NCBI GenBank assembly: GCA_024516155.1
Contig: JAJJXM010000084.1
Location: forward strand, 149,884 to 213,883
From: Pyronema omphalodes
Lineage: Eukaryota > Ascomycota > Pezizomycetes > Pezizales > Pyronemataceae
Direction: 5' to 3'
DNA: 64,000 nucleotides
Below the pieces are notes generated by a model. It did no database searches and was not told where the DNA came from. It saw only the letters and a program-made list of their open reading frames with translations. Positions 1-10,526 of this stretch are shown one piece after another (position 1 is the first letter of the stretch; each line of letters starts with the position of its first letter). A program made the position numbers and the translations under genes.

Positions 1-257
1 TTGGTGGGCTTTCCGAAGGTGGCTCCCTTAGCAACGGGCTTCTTGCGGTTTCCACGGCGGACACGGATACGGTAGATAACGTATCCCTGCTTGGCCTTGT
101 ATCCGAGACGGCGAGCCTTGTCGGGGCGGGAAGGACGGGAAGCACGGTGGATCACGTTGAGAGAACGGTACTCCCAGCAACGGACACGGAGCAAAAAGCG
201 AAGGATATCGCTCTGCTTCTTCTTCTGAAGCTCCTCGACGTACTTAAGGGCACCCAT
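1..257 (-). CDS. RPL15: 60S ribosomal protein L15 (eL15), 5' part only
   Basis: Component of the cytosolic large ribosomal subunit. The minus strand from the ATG at 257-255 reads [17 protein letters not shown] and continues through [27 protein letters not shown] and [12 protein letters not shown], the highly conserved N-terminal half of eukaryotic eL15. About 86 codons are present without an intron; the usual length is about 203 residues, so the rest lies beyond the left edge. The ATG sits one base after a good 3' splice site (ACAG at 262-259), so a 5' UTR intron is likely. Codon use is strongly biased to C-ending codons, as in highly expressed fungal genes, unlike the neighbouring transcription factor. 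Identification is secure from motif recognition; only the truncation by the window limits it. Confidence 0.95.
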   Translation of the reverse strand, partial: MGALKYVEELQKKKQSDILRFLLRVRCWEYRSLNVIHRASRPSRPDKARRLGYKAKQGYVIYRIRVRRGNRKKPVAKGATFGKPT

Positions 258-258
258 T

Positions 259-375
259 CTGTTCGTATGTTAGTCAAAAATTCGATTATTTCGCCGCCGA
301 AAATTCGAGATTCGTTCGATCCGTAATTTTGTAGAATTCGCGAATTTCGATGCGACAGCACGCGTGTAGACGTAC
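259..375 (-). other. 5' UTR intron of the eL15 gene (predicted)
   Basis: On the minus strand a GTACGT donor (375-370) and a CTAAC branch point shortly before a CAG acceptor (261-259) define a 117-nt intron that ends one base before the start codon. Introns just before or after the ATG are common in fungal ribosomal protein genes. Predicted from signals only. Confidence 0.6.
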
Positions 376-2109
376 CTTGGCAATTAGGATCCGGGATTTG
401 CTGGTTGTCGTGGGGCGGTTCGTTGGGCGTGAGATTGTGAGAAACCAAAATCGCTAACCTCGCATGCGGTGGCTGCCGAATCTGTGTAGTGTGACTGCTG
501 TTTTTACATGGGGTGTTTACCCTAAGGAAACCCACAATGGAAGTCTTGGCGCATAAGCAATTGAGCCCCATCCCGCAGACGCGCTACACGGGTGATAGGC
601 AACTGGGATTGGCTAAGGTGTTTGCAACGCGTCAATTACTTCATTGCTGCGATGATGTTGAAGCGCTGCGATGGATCCGTGATTGGATCCGTGATTGGAT
701 CCGTGATAAATTCTGAGCGTCTGGTTTTACTGACTGAGATATGGTGCACCATATCCGTGATTCAAGTGCGTATTCACGAATGAAGGTCTGAGGAGAATGT
801 CAATTGGACTCCTCTGCCTGCAGCCATCTTGGAGTTTGATTGTAATTCTCAGCGTTGCCGTCGCCCACTCTGAAACTAAAAATTTCATGGCCACCCTGAC
901 CATCGCCTTTGGACTTTCTGAGATTTCTAGTTCAGCTTCTGGGCCATGAATTTGAAAGGAATCTCGGTAATATTTTACTGGAATGCCTCAGATTACTTCC
1001 TCTCATAGTCCATGAGGTTTCGCCTTGAAAACATGTTAACTGTATCAAGTTCGGGCATGAATATCGAGACAACTCTGCGATTACCTGTGACTGAAATGCA
1101 TCCACGCTGCACTTAGGGAAACCAAAAACGAAACATTTTGTCAAACACACGTTTAATATTTCCAAAACCTCGATATTAATGTGCACCTCCAACTTATTTG
1201 AATCAATATTTTACCAAGTATCAATACGACACTTGACGAAGAATTGTATTAACAAAATCACTGCGGTAAGCAATACGCAGTGAATGATCTCTAGACACCA
1301 GATATCATTCGCACAAATTTCGTTTGCTTTGTGGGTATGTTTTGGCATGGTTAGAAGAGCATAATAAACAAAAAGGCCATGTAAAATCAATTATACTCAA
1401 TCAAGGTACGTATTGTGCTTCATCAGCGCAGTCACTGGATTTCTGGCTTGGCAGGGGAGATATGTATGATGGCCGCACAAAGGCATTGTTGAAGGTAAGC
1501 TTTTCCAGCAGCCACTGTCGTCGACGACACGAGCCAACACCTACCTTGATATTGTCCTAACTGTATCCATAGTAGGTGAAAAAGAGCAGCTTCCATCGCC
1601 AGCCATGATACAATACCAACCCCCTCAATGGTACAACGAAACACACACAGAGCCTGCCAGAACAATGTTGCTTGAAAGTATTTCGACAGAGAATGCTCTA
1701 TACAGGTTCCACACTGTAGCAGCAACAGCAGAAGCATCAGCAGAAGCATCAGCAGCTTAAAATGCGTCGGCATTCATTCTGGACTCATTCACACGCTCAT
1801 GCTCGCTCTTCTGAGTTTGCTGCCGCTCGGAACAACATCTCCCCCCACTCAACCCTGCGTATATAATCACCCAACTCCGGAGGTTCCACGATCCGAGCTT
1901 TCAGGGATAGCTCTCGCGATACATACATCGGCTGTGTGCCGAGTTCAGACCCGCCGGCTCATCTGTCATCTGGCAGATCTTGTTGACGCGAGCTAGCTAC
2001 AGCTTGACGAGGTATCAGAACTCCCGCATAGCGACGCGCCGAGCTTCAACACCGACACATCTTCGTCCGCCTCACCACATTCACTTATATTTTTAAACTC
2101 CGAGGGGCC
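376..2109. other. Intergenic region between eL15 and the Zn2Cys6 gene
   Basis: The two genes are divergent, so this holds both promoters. A 12-bp unit (GGATCCGTGATT) is repeated three times at 673-708, and a CAG/GCATCAG-rich run lies at 1721-1757. No coding sequence is supported. An open frame on the minus strand at 1432-1773 begins with a leucine run encoded by the CAG-type repeat and looks spurious. Confidence 0.6.
518..525. promoter_or_regulatory. Telomere-repeat-like box (TACCCTAA) upstream of eL15
   Basis: TACCCTAA lies about 145 bp upstream of the predicted first splice donor of the divergent eL15 transcript. Boxes resembling TTAGGG are known Tbf1-type sites in fungal ribosomal protein promoters. 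A single short match, so the assignment is tentative. Confidence 0.3.
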
Positions 2110-4867
2110 ATGCAAAACCAAGATCAATCTGCGCCCAATGCCCTGTCATCGCCGGCTTCAGACACACCCAGGCCTCCCGTAGAGCCGCGACATGCCTACA
2201 GTCAGCTGCACCCGCCCTTATCACAGCCTTCGCCGTTACATCAGGGTCCTCCAATAGGCACTTATCCATCTTCGTCACCGGTACAACCGCTTCAGCCAAC
2301 CGTTCGAAACTCTCAGCTTCACCAAAATGCGTTTACTCGGCTACCCCTTCTATCGCACACTTCCTCGGTCCCACCAACGCCGTCACAGCCGGCTCCCCCA
2401 ACACCTGTCGCCGCATCATCAAATACTCTACAAGACAAGAAGCGGTCTCGGGCGTGTGAATCCTGCAGGTCGTTGAAAGTCAAATGTGAGCCAAGTGATC
2501 AAGATGGCCCGGCCTGCAGGAGATGCACCAAAGCCAAGCGAGAGTGTATTTACACCATGCCAACACGGAAAAGACAGAAGAAGTCAGACACAAAGGTTGC
2601 GGAGTTAGAAGCTAAAATAGATGCTCTGACAAACCGCCTCAATGCTACGCGACAAGGCAAACAGATATCTAGTGAGGATGAAGATGAGGACGAAGAGATG
2701 GGTAATACATCGGATACCGAAGAGCTACGGCATACGTCAGGCGGTAGCAGACCTCACAAGCATTGGAAAATCAATGGTGGTTGCCTCAGTAATACGAAAA
2801 ACGGAGAGTTATCGCATGCGGTACGTGATGATGTGCAAGGGTTTATACCGGCCGGGGCAAAGGTTACGATACCGAGCGGGGACACACCGGCAATTCCGTT
2901 TCTTGAATATGTGGATGTTATTGATCGACAACTTTTGACTATGGAGACGGCTGCAACACTATTCACTTTCTACAAACAAAATATGGCGCCACACTTTCCC
3001 GCGGTTGTTTTTCCTCCCGAAACAACTGCAGCTGAGCTCCGAAAATCTAAACCTACGTTATTTCTTGCCATCCTCACTGCAGCTAGCGGAAAGTCACATC
3101 CGGATCTCCGTAAAGCATTGCAGAATGAGACAGTCAAAGCTCTAGCTGAAAGGATCATGGTTAATTCTGAAAAGTCATTAGAATTGGTTCAGGCATTGCT
3201 TATTACAAGCATATATTACTACCCACCTGATGTTTACGAAGAGCTTTCCTTCTACGTACTCATTCATCTTGCCGCGTCCATGGCCCTGGATTTAGGAATG
3301 GGTCGGCGGGCGAGAGTCATCCCGCCAAACTGGCAGCTGTCAACCAACGTTGCAGCACAGCCCCATAAGGCCGACCCAACAGACCCGTTCTCATCATGTA
3401 TACAATCTAAAGAAGCTCCCGGAATAGCGAGTCCTAATTCTCTTTTAAACATCGTGAATAGCCAACGCCCTCCCCATCGGCCTAAATCTAAAAATCCCTT
3501 TCCCGACCCAACAACAATTGAGTCCCGAAGAACGCTTTTAAGCTGCTTTTGGACCTGCTCCAATGTTGCAGTCTCCCTTCGCCGTCCAAACATGCTCAAA
3601 TTTACCAACTTTATGCGAGAATCCCTTGAAGTTCTCGAAACTAGCCCTCTTGCAGCTTCTTCGGATAAAACCTTATGTCAATGGATTCGCCTACAAATAA
3701 TTTCTGATGAGCTTTCGGTTACATTTCATCTTGACGACCCCAGCTCCAATCTTACAATTCACGATCCCTTGGTACAACAAAAAATCCTTGATTACAAAAC
3801 CCGTCTCCAAGAATGGTATCGTGCCATAGATCCCGCCATTATGACCCGTATGTCCTACTTCCTTAGACAAATCGAAATAGGTTTAACTAACTAACCGCTG
3901 CAAAGGCTCACTCGAACAAAACTATCACTTAATCAGCATTTACGCCCACGAAATCGCATTACACGTCGATCACAACATTGAAGACTTCCGACCACCATTT
4001 ACTGAGAGGCTAGTACGGGAACCAATTCTTCCACCCACATTGCCAATCCCGAATTACCATCTCAACGCTATCTACGCCTGTGTTGATTCGGCCTGTAAAC
4101 TTCTCGATACCTTCAACTCCTTCACAACATCCGATCTTTCCTGTATTCCAGTCATCACTTTCGTCAGAGTCGGATATGCATGTATGATACTAATCAAAGT
4201 CTCCACAACGGCGGAGATAAAAGGATCACGGCTTGGAGAGAAAATAAGAGCCGCAGATCTTGGTACAGACCGATATCTGGAGCAAACTTTGGGAACAATG
4301 GGAGCTGCGGCAAAGGTGGAGGGTAATAGAACTGCCGGGAAGTTTACAATGATTCTTTATATGATGAGAGGATGGTATTCGAAGTATTTAACAGAGCTTA
4401 ATGAAGCCTCTGAAGGAGATCAGGGAGATGGAGGAACAGCCACCAGGGCTACTGCAGAAACAAATTCCGAAAGAATCCCCCAGGCAACAACAACTACCGC
4501 TTCACTAGAACAACATATCAAAGAAGACACGATATCTACTCCCCAACCACAGCAACAAGCTCCACAAACTCCCCTACAAATGTTAGCAGAAACAGCAACC
4601 TATCAATACCAAGACCATACCTCTAACTATAACTATCCTCATCCACAACATCCACAACATCAACACCAGCAAAATCAGCAATATAATGCATTCGATCCAA
4701 TTGGTATTGCGGGATTTGTGGAGTTCCAGGCGGGAGATGTGGCATTGAATTTTGGCGGTATGGGCCCGGATGTTATGTTTTTTAATGATGTTAATTTCTG
4801 GAATATGACGGGATCGGGGGGTTGGGCTTCGCAGAATGGTGCGGGGGATGGGTGGGGGGGCTTTTAG
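2110..4867 (+). CDS. Zn2Cys6 binuclear-cluster transcription factor
   Basis: Fungal-specific nuclear transcription factor of 899 residues in two exons, 2110-3847 and 3906-4867. The 58-nt intron has a GTATGT donor, an ACTAACTAAC branch region and an AAG acceptor; splicing restores the frame into a conserved stretch reading IYAHEIALHVDHN. Residues 116-146 form the DNA-binding cluster with CX2CX6CX9CX2CX6C spacing (Cys 116, 119, 126, 136, 139, 146), followed by a basic linker (TRKRQKK) and a short coiled coil (about 161-180), then an acidic patch and the fungal-specific regulatory domain from about residue 270. The N-terminus is Pro/Ser/Gln-rich; the C-terminus is Gln/His-rich and then Gly/Asn/Trp-rich, as in activation regions. 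The cluster resembles the Leu3/War1 group, but I cannot assign an orthologue or target genes. Confidence 0.9.
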
Positions 4868-6305
4868 CGTGGTGGTGCTGGTAAATGAAGTTGGCGATGC
4901 TAGCGATGCTAGCGCTGGTGAAACTGGTGAAACTGGTGAAGCTGGTGAAGCTGGAAGAGTTGTGGATTGTGCAGAAGAGTTAATGAGGATTATGGGATTA
5001 CATCATTATCATGGCGTTCGGATTTTTTTTTTGTTTTCTTTTTTATTGATACCGATTTTAGTTTTTGTTTTCGTTTTCGGTTTTTTTTTTTCGGTGGGAG
5101 TTATTTTTTTTTTTTTTTTTTTTAGTTGATAATTGATAGGAAATACATAGTAGGGTTAGGGGATATGGCATGTGAAATAAATAAAAAGTAATTTTGGGGG
5201 GGGATATTGAAATTGATGGTTTGAGGTGAATATTATGCTTGTGGATGGGTTATTGATTGGTTACTGTGTTTGTGGGGCTGGTTAATGGTACGCTCTGCTG
5301 GCTTGGGACTTGATCTGTATGCTCGGGAACATAATCTACTCGTGCCTAAAGATGGTGGCTAGCTACTATCTTTAGGCACGAGTACGTAGGATATCATTTA
5401 TATCTCAAACGTAACTATCCACGTGACATGTATATTCATATTACCGACAGTCACCCATCAACGAATCCTGCGGGTTGATGACTAATATCATAATATAACA
5501 TAGCATACATGTTGAAGTTTCTCTTGTTTGTCTGTCGAGTGCGTGCAGGACTTAGTCGCGAGGATGTTTAGTTTAGCGCATGTGTCTTTTTAGCCGACCG
5601 ATGGTGGCTGCCACTAGCGCGCCCCTCGGAGTCTTGTAGTGACGGAGCTCCTGTTCTTGGTGGAATAACACAAGCACTTCTCGCTCCATCTCTTTCTCGG
5701 TTCTTCGTGACTCCTCAGCCTTTCTTTGAATTTCTTCAATACAGATCCACCTATTATGCACAACCGTTTTTTAAAAAAATAATACATCCGTGTGATTTAC
5801 ACACTATTAATTCGTAACATCATCACTAGAATCACCAAAAAGCCGTAATAAACACAATCAACAGATGAAGGGGTTTTTTTTTTCGCATAATACTAAGTCC
5901 ATTTTGCAGATATACTAGCTACTGGCTACTAGCTACCAGCTACTGGATGAGACATGATCTGTTGTTTTTTTTTGACGTTTTCACCATGAAGCTCATTCAT
6001 GCTTTTGTTTTAAGTGATAGGGAAACTTTCCAATGCCACCAAAAAAAATACTATTTCAATTCCATTGTAGAAAACTAGATGCTGGAAAAATTGTTCCTCT
6101 ACATAACCTAATGCCTTGGGGAAACTAGGAAATTGAGAAACCAGACCATGAAAATAAGAAACTAAGAAAGCAAATGTGAGCAAACATAAAACCATAAGAC
6201 CATAAGACCAATTCCCGTCGTTCCATCATCCCATCGTTCCATCATTCCGGCATACTAGCATACCAGATCATCGAATGAACCTCAGTCCATTATAACTCGT
6301 GACCA
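4868..6305. other. Intergenic region with palindrome and homopolymer runs
   Basis: Lies between the 3' ends of the convergent Zn2Cys6 gene and secreted repeat gene A. It holds T-runs at 5026-5124, a 48-bp palindrome at 5337-5384, and from about 5800 sequence homologous to the downstream flank of copy B (for example the CGCATAATAC...AAGTCCATTT stretch near 5884). A 62-codon minus-strand open frame at 5573-5761 is Glu/Arg-rich and could be a gene scrap; nothing identifies it. Confidence 0.5.
5337..5384. repeat. 48-bp near-perfect palindrome
   Basis: The left arm TACTCGTGCCTAAAGAT is exactly mirrored at the right end; the two arms meet without a spacer at CT|AG (5360/5361). Only two base pairs mismatch (5354 and 5357), both G opposite T. 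It could form a long hairpin. It is not next to a poly-T run placed as a terminator and no flanking target duplication is obvious. Confidence 0.85.
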
Positions 6306-7100
6306 TTAGTAGCTCTGGTAACTGCTCTTTTTGTTCCATCCACCGTAGCTGTTTCCGTAGTTGTTGTTGTAGTCGTCATGGTTGTCCCATCCACCGTGGC
6401 GTTTTCCGTAGTTGTCGTAGTCGTCATGTTTCTTTCGGTAGTCGTTATGTTTCTTTCCGTGGTTGTTCCATCCACCCTGATGTCTTCCGTAGCTATCGTA
6501 GCTATCGTAGTCGTTATGTTTCTTTGCGTAGCTATCGTAGTCGTTGTGTTTCTTTCCATAGCTATCGTAGTCGTTATGTTTCTTTCCATAGCTATCGTAG
6601 TTGTTATGTTTCTTTCCATAGTTATCATAATCATCATGCTTCCATCCCCAGTTATTCCACCCATCATATTTCTTATCCCCATACCCAGCTACCGCCTCTC
6701 TTTTATAATGACCACCATAACTCATCTTTCCATAGTTATCATAGTTATCATATTTATCATATCCATGACCCTTGAAAGAAATCTTCCAGTACCGGTTATC
6801 ATAATCATAATCATCATGATCATTATGTTTTCCCTTTCCGGATCTCCATTTATTATGGTTGTAGTCGTAATCATCATGGTCGTGTTTATCTTTGTGCTTT
6901 CTATCCTTGTGGCCATGACCATAGTCATAGTCGTAGTCATGGCTATAGTCGCTCTTGCAGCTGTAACCGGAACAGTAGCTGTTGCCGGCAACGGGAGCGG
7001 CGATGGCGACGGCTTCGGGGGCGGCTTCGGCAATGGGTGCTGGTGAGGCCATGGTGAGACCTAAAAGCGCGAGGCTGATGCTGGAGAGTGTGAACCGCAT
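6306..7100 (-). CDS. Secreted Tyr/His/Asp-rich repeat protein with dibasic sites (copy A)
   Basis: A 264-residue single-exon protein predicted to enter the secretory pathway: N-terminal signal peptide (MRFTLSSISLALLGLTMA, cleavage near 18-20), an Ala/Pro-rich segment ending AAPVAGN, then a two-cysteine motif YCSGYSC (Cys 43 and 48), the only cysteines. A His/Asp/Tyr/Lys-rich region leads to HYKR (131-134), a Kex2-type site, followed by EAVAGY. After it come 10-residue units such as KKHNDYDSYG (about 154-203), each starting with a Lys-Lys pair, a second Lys-Arg at 233-234, and the C-terminus GGWNKKSSYQSY. Signal peptide, CSGYxC, dibasic site and C-terminus match copies B and C; the repeat core does not. 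Function unknown; metal binding through His/Asp or processing into small peptides are both only possible. Antisense reading frames are open but have no independent support. Confidence 0.85.
   Translation of the reverse strand: MRFTLSSISLALLGLTMASPAPIAEAAPEAVAIAAPVAGNSYCSGYSCKSDYSHDYDYDYGHGHKDRKHKDKHDHDDYDYNHNKWRSGKGKHNDHDDYDYDNRYWKISFKGHGYDKYDNYDNYGKMSYGGHYKREAVAGYGDKKYDGWNNWGWKHDDYDNYGKKHNNYDSYGKKHNDYDSYGKKHNDYDSYAKKHNDYDSYDSYGRHQGGWNNHGKKHNDYRKKHDDYDNYGKRHGGWDNHDDYNNNYGNSYGGWNKKSSYQSY
6486..6640. repeat. 30-bp tandem repeat inside secreted gene A
   Basis: Direct in-frame repeats of a 30-bp unit (CTATCGTAGTCGTTATGTTT plus TCTTTCCATAG-like sequence, read on the plus strand) encode the KKHNDYDSYG decapeptides. 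Four clear and several degenerate copies are visible; units differ by a few silent or conservative changes. Confidence 0.85.
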
Positions 7101-7247
7101 GATGATTCTTGGTGGAAGTAAAGATTTGGGGTGGTGATGAAGTGACTGTGCTTTGGAGGTAGAGGTAGAGCGAAGGTTGGATGGGAGGATTGAGGAGGAG
7201 GATTGAGCTGGTGAGGAAAAGGGAATGAAGAAGGTGCGAGGAGGGGG

Positions 7248-7255
7248 TATTTATG
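7248..7255 (-). promoter_or_regulatory. TATA-like element of secreted gene A
   Basis: ATAAATAC on the minus strand, about 150 bp before the ATG, within a stretch (AGACATAAATACC) that is conserved at the same distance in copies B (10670-10677) and C (57706-57713). Positional conservation across three paralogues is the support. Confidence 0.6.
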
Positions 7256-8360
7256 TCTCTTCTTTCTCTCGAGAGAGGAGGAGGTCCAGGAATTGCTGGG
7301 TCTGGGCCAAGATTGTGAGACGGATCATGAAGATGGCTGGTAGCTGAATTCACTGTAGCGAGGGGAGTTTTTTTTGGAAGAGGTTCTAGGTAGAAAGTTT
7401 GTTGGTGATACAGGAGAATTCACATTGACAATGACCAAGTTCCTACCGAAGGCTGAAGGACACCAGCTGTCGTGCTCAATGGTGATCCAGTCCAAGGCTG
7501 ATATGTGATGTTGCCATGTTCTATTAGGCGAAGGGGTTCAAATTTGGAATCTCCGTGACTTGGAAAAGACTAATCAGTCTGTAAAGTTTATTTTTTTCGC
7601 TCCTGGATACGAAATCCGGAGGTATGATGGCATGTCGTGGTCGTCGTGGCAAAGTGTTGATGCAGGACGGACTAACCCCAAGATCCGTTTTTGGCCTGCG
7701 ATCTGCAGAATTGAGGTTCCTACATAAGAATTTCTAGGATTCTTGTGGAACTTCTAGCACATACGAAGATATTGGGGTAACAATAGTCATTGGACCGATA
7801 CAAACACGCGGGACGGGAGCGAGAACGATCGTGGGTTGTTGGTGGGTTCATTTTTTCAGCCCTGAACATGCATGGAGAACAAGCTTTTCTTTGGCGTCAC
7901 TGGTAACTGCATAATTAATGCACTCGGGTTCCACCTCCTCCCCGATAAGAATAGTATAACTTCGCTACGGGAGCTCCATGGTAGGAAGGAATGCGAATGG
8001 GCTACTGATTAGTGATATGAAAATCAGCAGTTTATTTCAGCCACGGTTTAGATCTGACGGCTCCGACGGCTCAAGCATCTTCATAGGATTCTTAAAACCA
8101 TCATGATATGCTTCAGAAATCCATATTTAGCAAACTAACTTGCTCTCTTATTCATCCCACTGCTATACCGTATTTTATAGAAAACCAAATTGTTTGAAGT
8201 TAACAACTTCCGTAACACAATGCAGGACACATTGTTGCCAGGGGCCATAAACCTTGCACAATCAATGCTTTGTCACAACTTCGTCGCACAAGGCAAGTCA
8301 AGGTACGGCTGGGCTGGATGCAAGCGGTGTTGATGCTGTGAGAGCGGGTTTCATATAACA

Positions 8361-8585
8361 TCACTCGCCGTAGATGGCATAATGGCCATCTAGACTTATT
8401 CTCGGGTAGAATGGTATTTCGGGGGCTGTAGCACAAAACCTACTCCTGTCGGCCTGCAGAGTTGCTGGAATCTTCGGTTGTCCCGTACAGCAAACTTGAG
8501 TACACGTTGCGGTGTCGTTATCTGGAGCATACCCTTGAAGTGTAACAACTTGAACAGCAGCCGTCGCGGCAGAAACCAGCAATCA
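8361..8585 (-). pseudogene. Possible relic of a small secreted Cys-containing protein
   Basis: A 73-codon minus-strand frame reads LLVSAATAAVQVVTLQGY and then a stretch with CTQVCCTG before a stop. The start resembles the end of a signal peptide, but an in-frame TGA (8585-8583) lies immediately upstream and no ATG precedes it, so it cannot be an intact gene as read. The stop end overlaps the boundary of the duplicated flank shared with copy B. Family not recognised; the open frame may be chance. Confidence 0.2.
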
Positions 8586-9875
8586 ATGAAGTTCGATGGA
8601 AATCAAGAAGCACTGCCGGAGTATTTTCCAAAAGATTTACCCCGAAGCCTAAGAAATATGCCATACAGTACCGGGAATCAAGCAGAATAGGTATAATCCA
8701 ATGGCCTCTCTAATCACCATACTTGAACTTGATTAAAGCTTCGTACTTGGATATGGGGACGGAACTGGGGAGATATGGGGAAGGCTGTAGATTTCGAGGC
8801 ATTACAGGCAGTCTTAGAAGCTTGCAGGACAGCTATTACTGCAGAGAGGGCTTGAATTGTTCGATTCTAAGCATAACCGCTGTATTGTAAGTTGGAATAA
8901 CTGCATATTCATTGCATCAGTCGTGACATTCTCCAGAGTGCCGCACTGTTGTCAAGTCATACGGTGCGATCATTACCAATCACTCTAATATCCGTATATG
9001 GTTTAGTCGATAATGAAGTCCCTGTCGTCGCTTACTATTTTTGGAAGCGCACCCAACTCATGGCACGTCTGGTTCATATCGTCATGCAAAGATGATCAAA
9101 AAGAGCGGAGGAAAAAAAGAAACGAAGCCATGATACATGATCAAATACTAATCACAAAATCTAGTAAAAGGCCTCAGCTAATCTTCAGCTCGTTTATCTA
9201 GGATTCCATTTGTAGGAAATGCAAGGGACTTCGGATAGGACCGAACCCTAGTAACGACTAGCGTATTCGCTTATTATGTCTAGGGATACCAAGCCTTACG
9301 GGAAACAACACTTACGCAGCCTTCCGCAGCCAAGAGATCTAGTTCCTGACTCGGCGCATGGGATGAGTTGAACGTCATACGCTTGGTTTCATACCTACAT
9401 TCCATCATCCTACGTCGCAATTACATCGGCCGAAAGAATTTTCGAAGGGTTTACAAGTATTCAATCCGTTTCTCCGATATGAAGAGCAAATAGGGATGAG
9501 TATTTGCTTTTAATGTTTTACTTTGAAAGGTTTCGGATGTTATGTTTCTTCAAATAATAAGCTAGGCAACTGTTAATTCGAAAGATAGTCACAGGAATCA
9601 TTAAAAATCTTAGGATCATTGAGCAGGTGATTTCTGCGCATAATACCAAGTCCATTTGCATACTAGCTAAGACATGATTTTTTTCGCACTTGTTTGTTTG
9701 TAGGAAACTTCAAAATGCCTTTCCTCCCAAAAAAGCACCTCTACCTAATGCCATGCAGAACCCAAAAATCCAATAAAATGAAAACAAACTCAAGACCAAC
9801 TCCCATCATTCCGTCATTCCAACATCAAACTAACTTCAACTTTCATTATTGCATTCCCGTCATAACTCGAGATAA

Positions 9876-10526
9876 TTAGTAGCTCTGGTAGTTGTTCTTC
9901 TTGTTCCATCCACCGTGGTTCTTCTTTCCATGGTCGTCATGGTCGTCGTGCCTGTTCCATCCACCATGGTTCTTCTTTCCGTGGTCGTCATGGTCGTCAT
10001 GTCTGTTCCATCCACCATGGTTCTTCTTTCCGTGGTCGTCATGGTCGTCATGTCTGTTCCATCCGCCGTGGTTCTTCTTTCCATGGTCGTTCCAACCACC
10101 GTGGCTCTTTCCGTGGTCCTTACGATTGTCGTGCTTGTAATCATCGTATCCAGCGACGGCCTCACGCTTGTAGTGGCTAGACTTCTTTCCAGAATCGTAG
10201 CTGTTGTAGCCGTGAGACTTGTGGGAAACCTTGTTGTTGTGGTTGTTCCAGCCCTTTCTTCCATGGTCATCATTGTCATGCTTTCCCTTGGAGCTCCACT
10301 TGTTGTGACGGTCGTGGTCGTAGTCATCGTGCCTTCCCTTGGATCCCCAGTTGTTCTTCTTGTTGTCGTGGCCATAGTTGTTCCTGCAGTTGTAGCCAGA
10401 GCAGTAGTCGTCGTTTCCGGCAACTGGAGCGGCTACAGCGGCGGCCTCGGGAGCGGCCTCGGCGGCAGGTGCGGCCATGGCGAGACCCAAAAGCGCAATG
10501 CTGACGGTAGCGAGAGTGAAACGCAT
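9876..10526 (-). CDS. Secreted His/Asp/Gly/Trp-rich repeat protein with Kex2-type site (copy B)
   Basis: A 216-residue single-exon paralogue of copies A and C. Signal peptide MRFTLATVSIALLGLAMA, Ala/Pro-rich pro-segment (AAPVAGN), YCSGYNC with the only two cysteines (42 and 47), a Lys/His/Asn/Asp-rich middle, HYKR (118-121) followed by EAVAGY, then more than three copies of a 17-residue unit (NHGGWNRHDDHDDHGKK) and the shared C-terminus NKKNNYQSY. It is much closer to copy C than to copy A over the first 130 residues. Composition (His, Asp, Gly, Trp, Lys) suggests an extracellular, highly charged, probably disordered protein; transition-metal binding is plausible by composition only. The neighbouring copy A is in the same orientation 3.4 kb away, as expected from tandem segmental duplication. 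Confidence 0.85.
   Translation of the reverse strand: MRFTLATVSIALLGLAMAAPAAEAAPEAAAVAAPVAGNDDYCSGYNCRNNYGHDNKKNNWGSKGRHDDYDHDRHNKWSSKGKHDNDDHGRKGWNNHNNKVSHKSHGYNSYDSGKKSSHYKREAVAGYDDYKHDNRKDHGKSHGGWNDHGKKNHGGWNRHDDHDDHGKKNHGGWNRHDDHDDHGKKNHGGWNRHDDHDDHGKKNHGGWNKKNNYQSY
9902..10105. repeat. 51-bp tandem repeat inside secreted gene B
   Basis: Units begin at 9902, 9953, 10004 and 10055 (TGTTCCATCC...), exactly 51 bp apart and in frame, encoding the 17-residue NHGGWNRHDDHDDHGKK unit. Copies are nearly identical, implying recent expansion or homogenisation. Confidence 0.9.

Larger units (their letters stand above)
7101..9875. other. Duplicated upstream flank of gene A, relic ORF, and downstream flank of gene B
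   Basis: From 7100 to about 8390 the DNA is homologous to the region upstream of gene B (10527 to about 11720), including shared stretches such as GCTCCTGGATACG, GATGCAGGACGGACTAACCC and AAGGTACGGCTGGGCTGG. From about 9290 to 9875 it is homologous, inverted, to the downstream flank of gene C (58492 to about 59070). Between them, 8361-8582 on the minus strand holds a short Cys-containing open frame without an ATG. No intact gene is seen. Confidence 0.65.

Noticed and set aside
1432..1773. 113-codon minus-strand frame with a leucine-rich start resembling a signal peptide
   Set aside because: The hydrophobic start is encoded by a CAG/GCATCAG simple repeat and the rest shows no domain; it is best explained as a repeat artefact.
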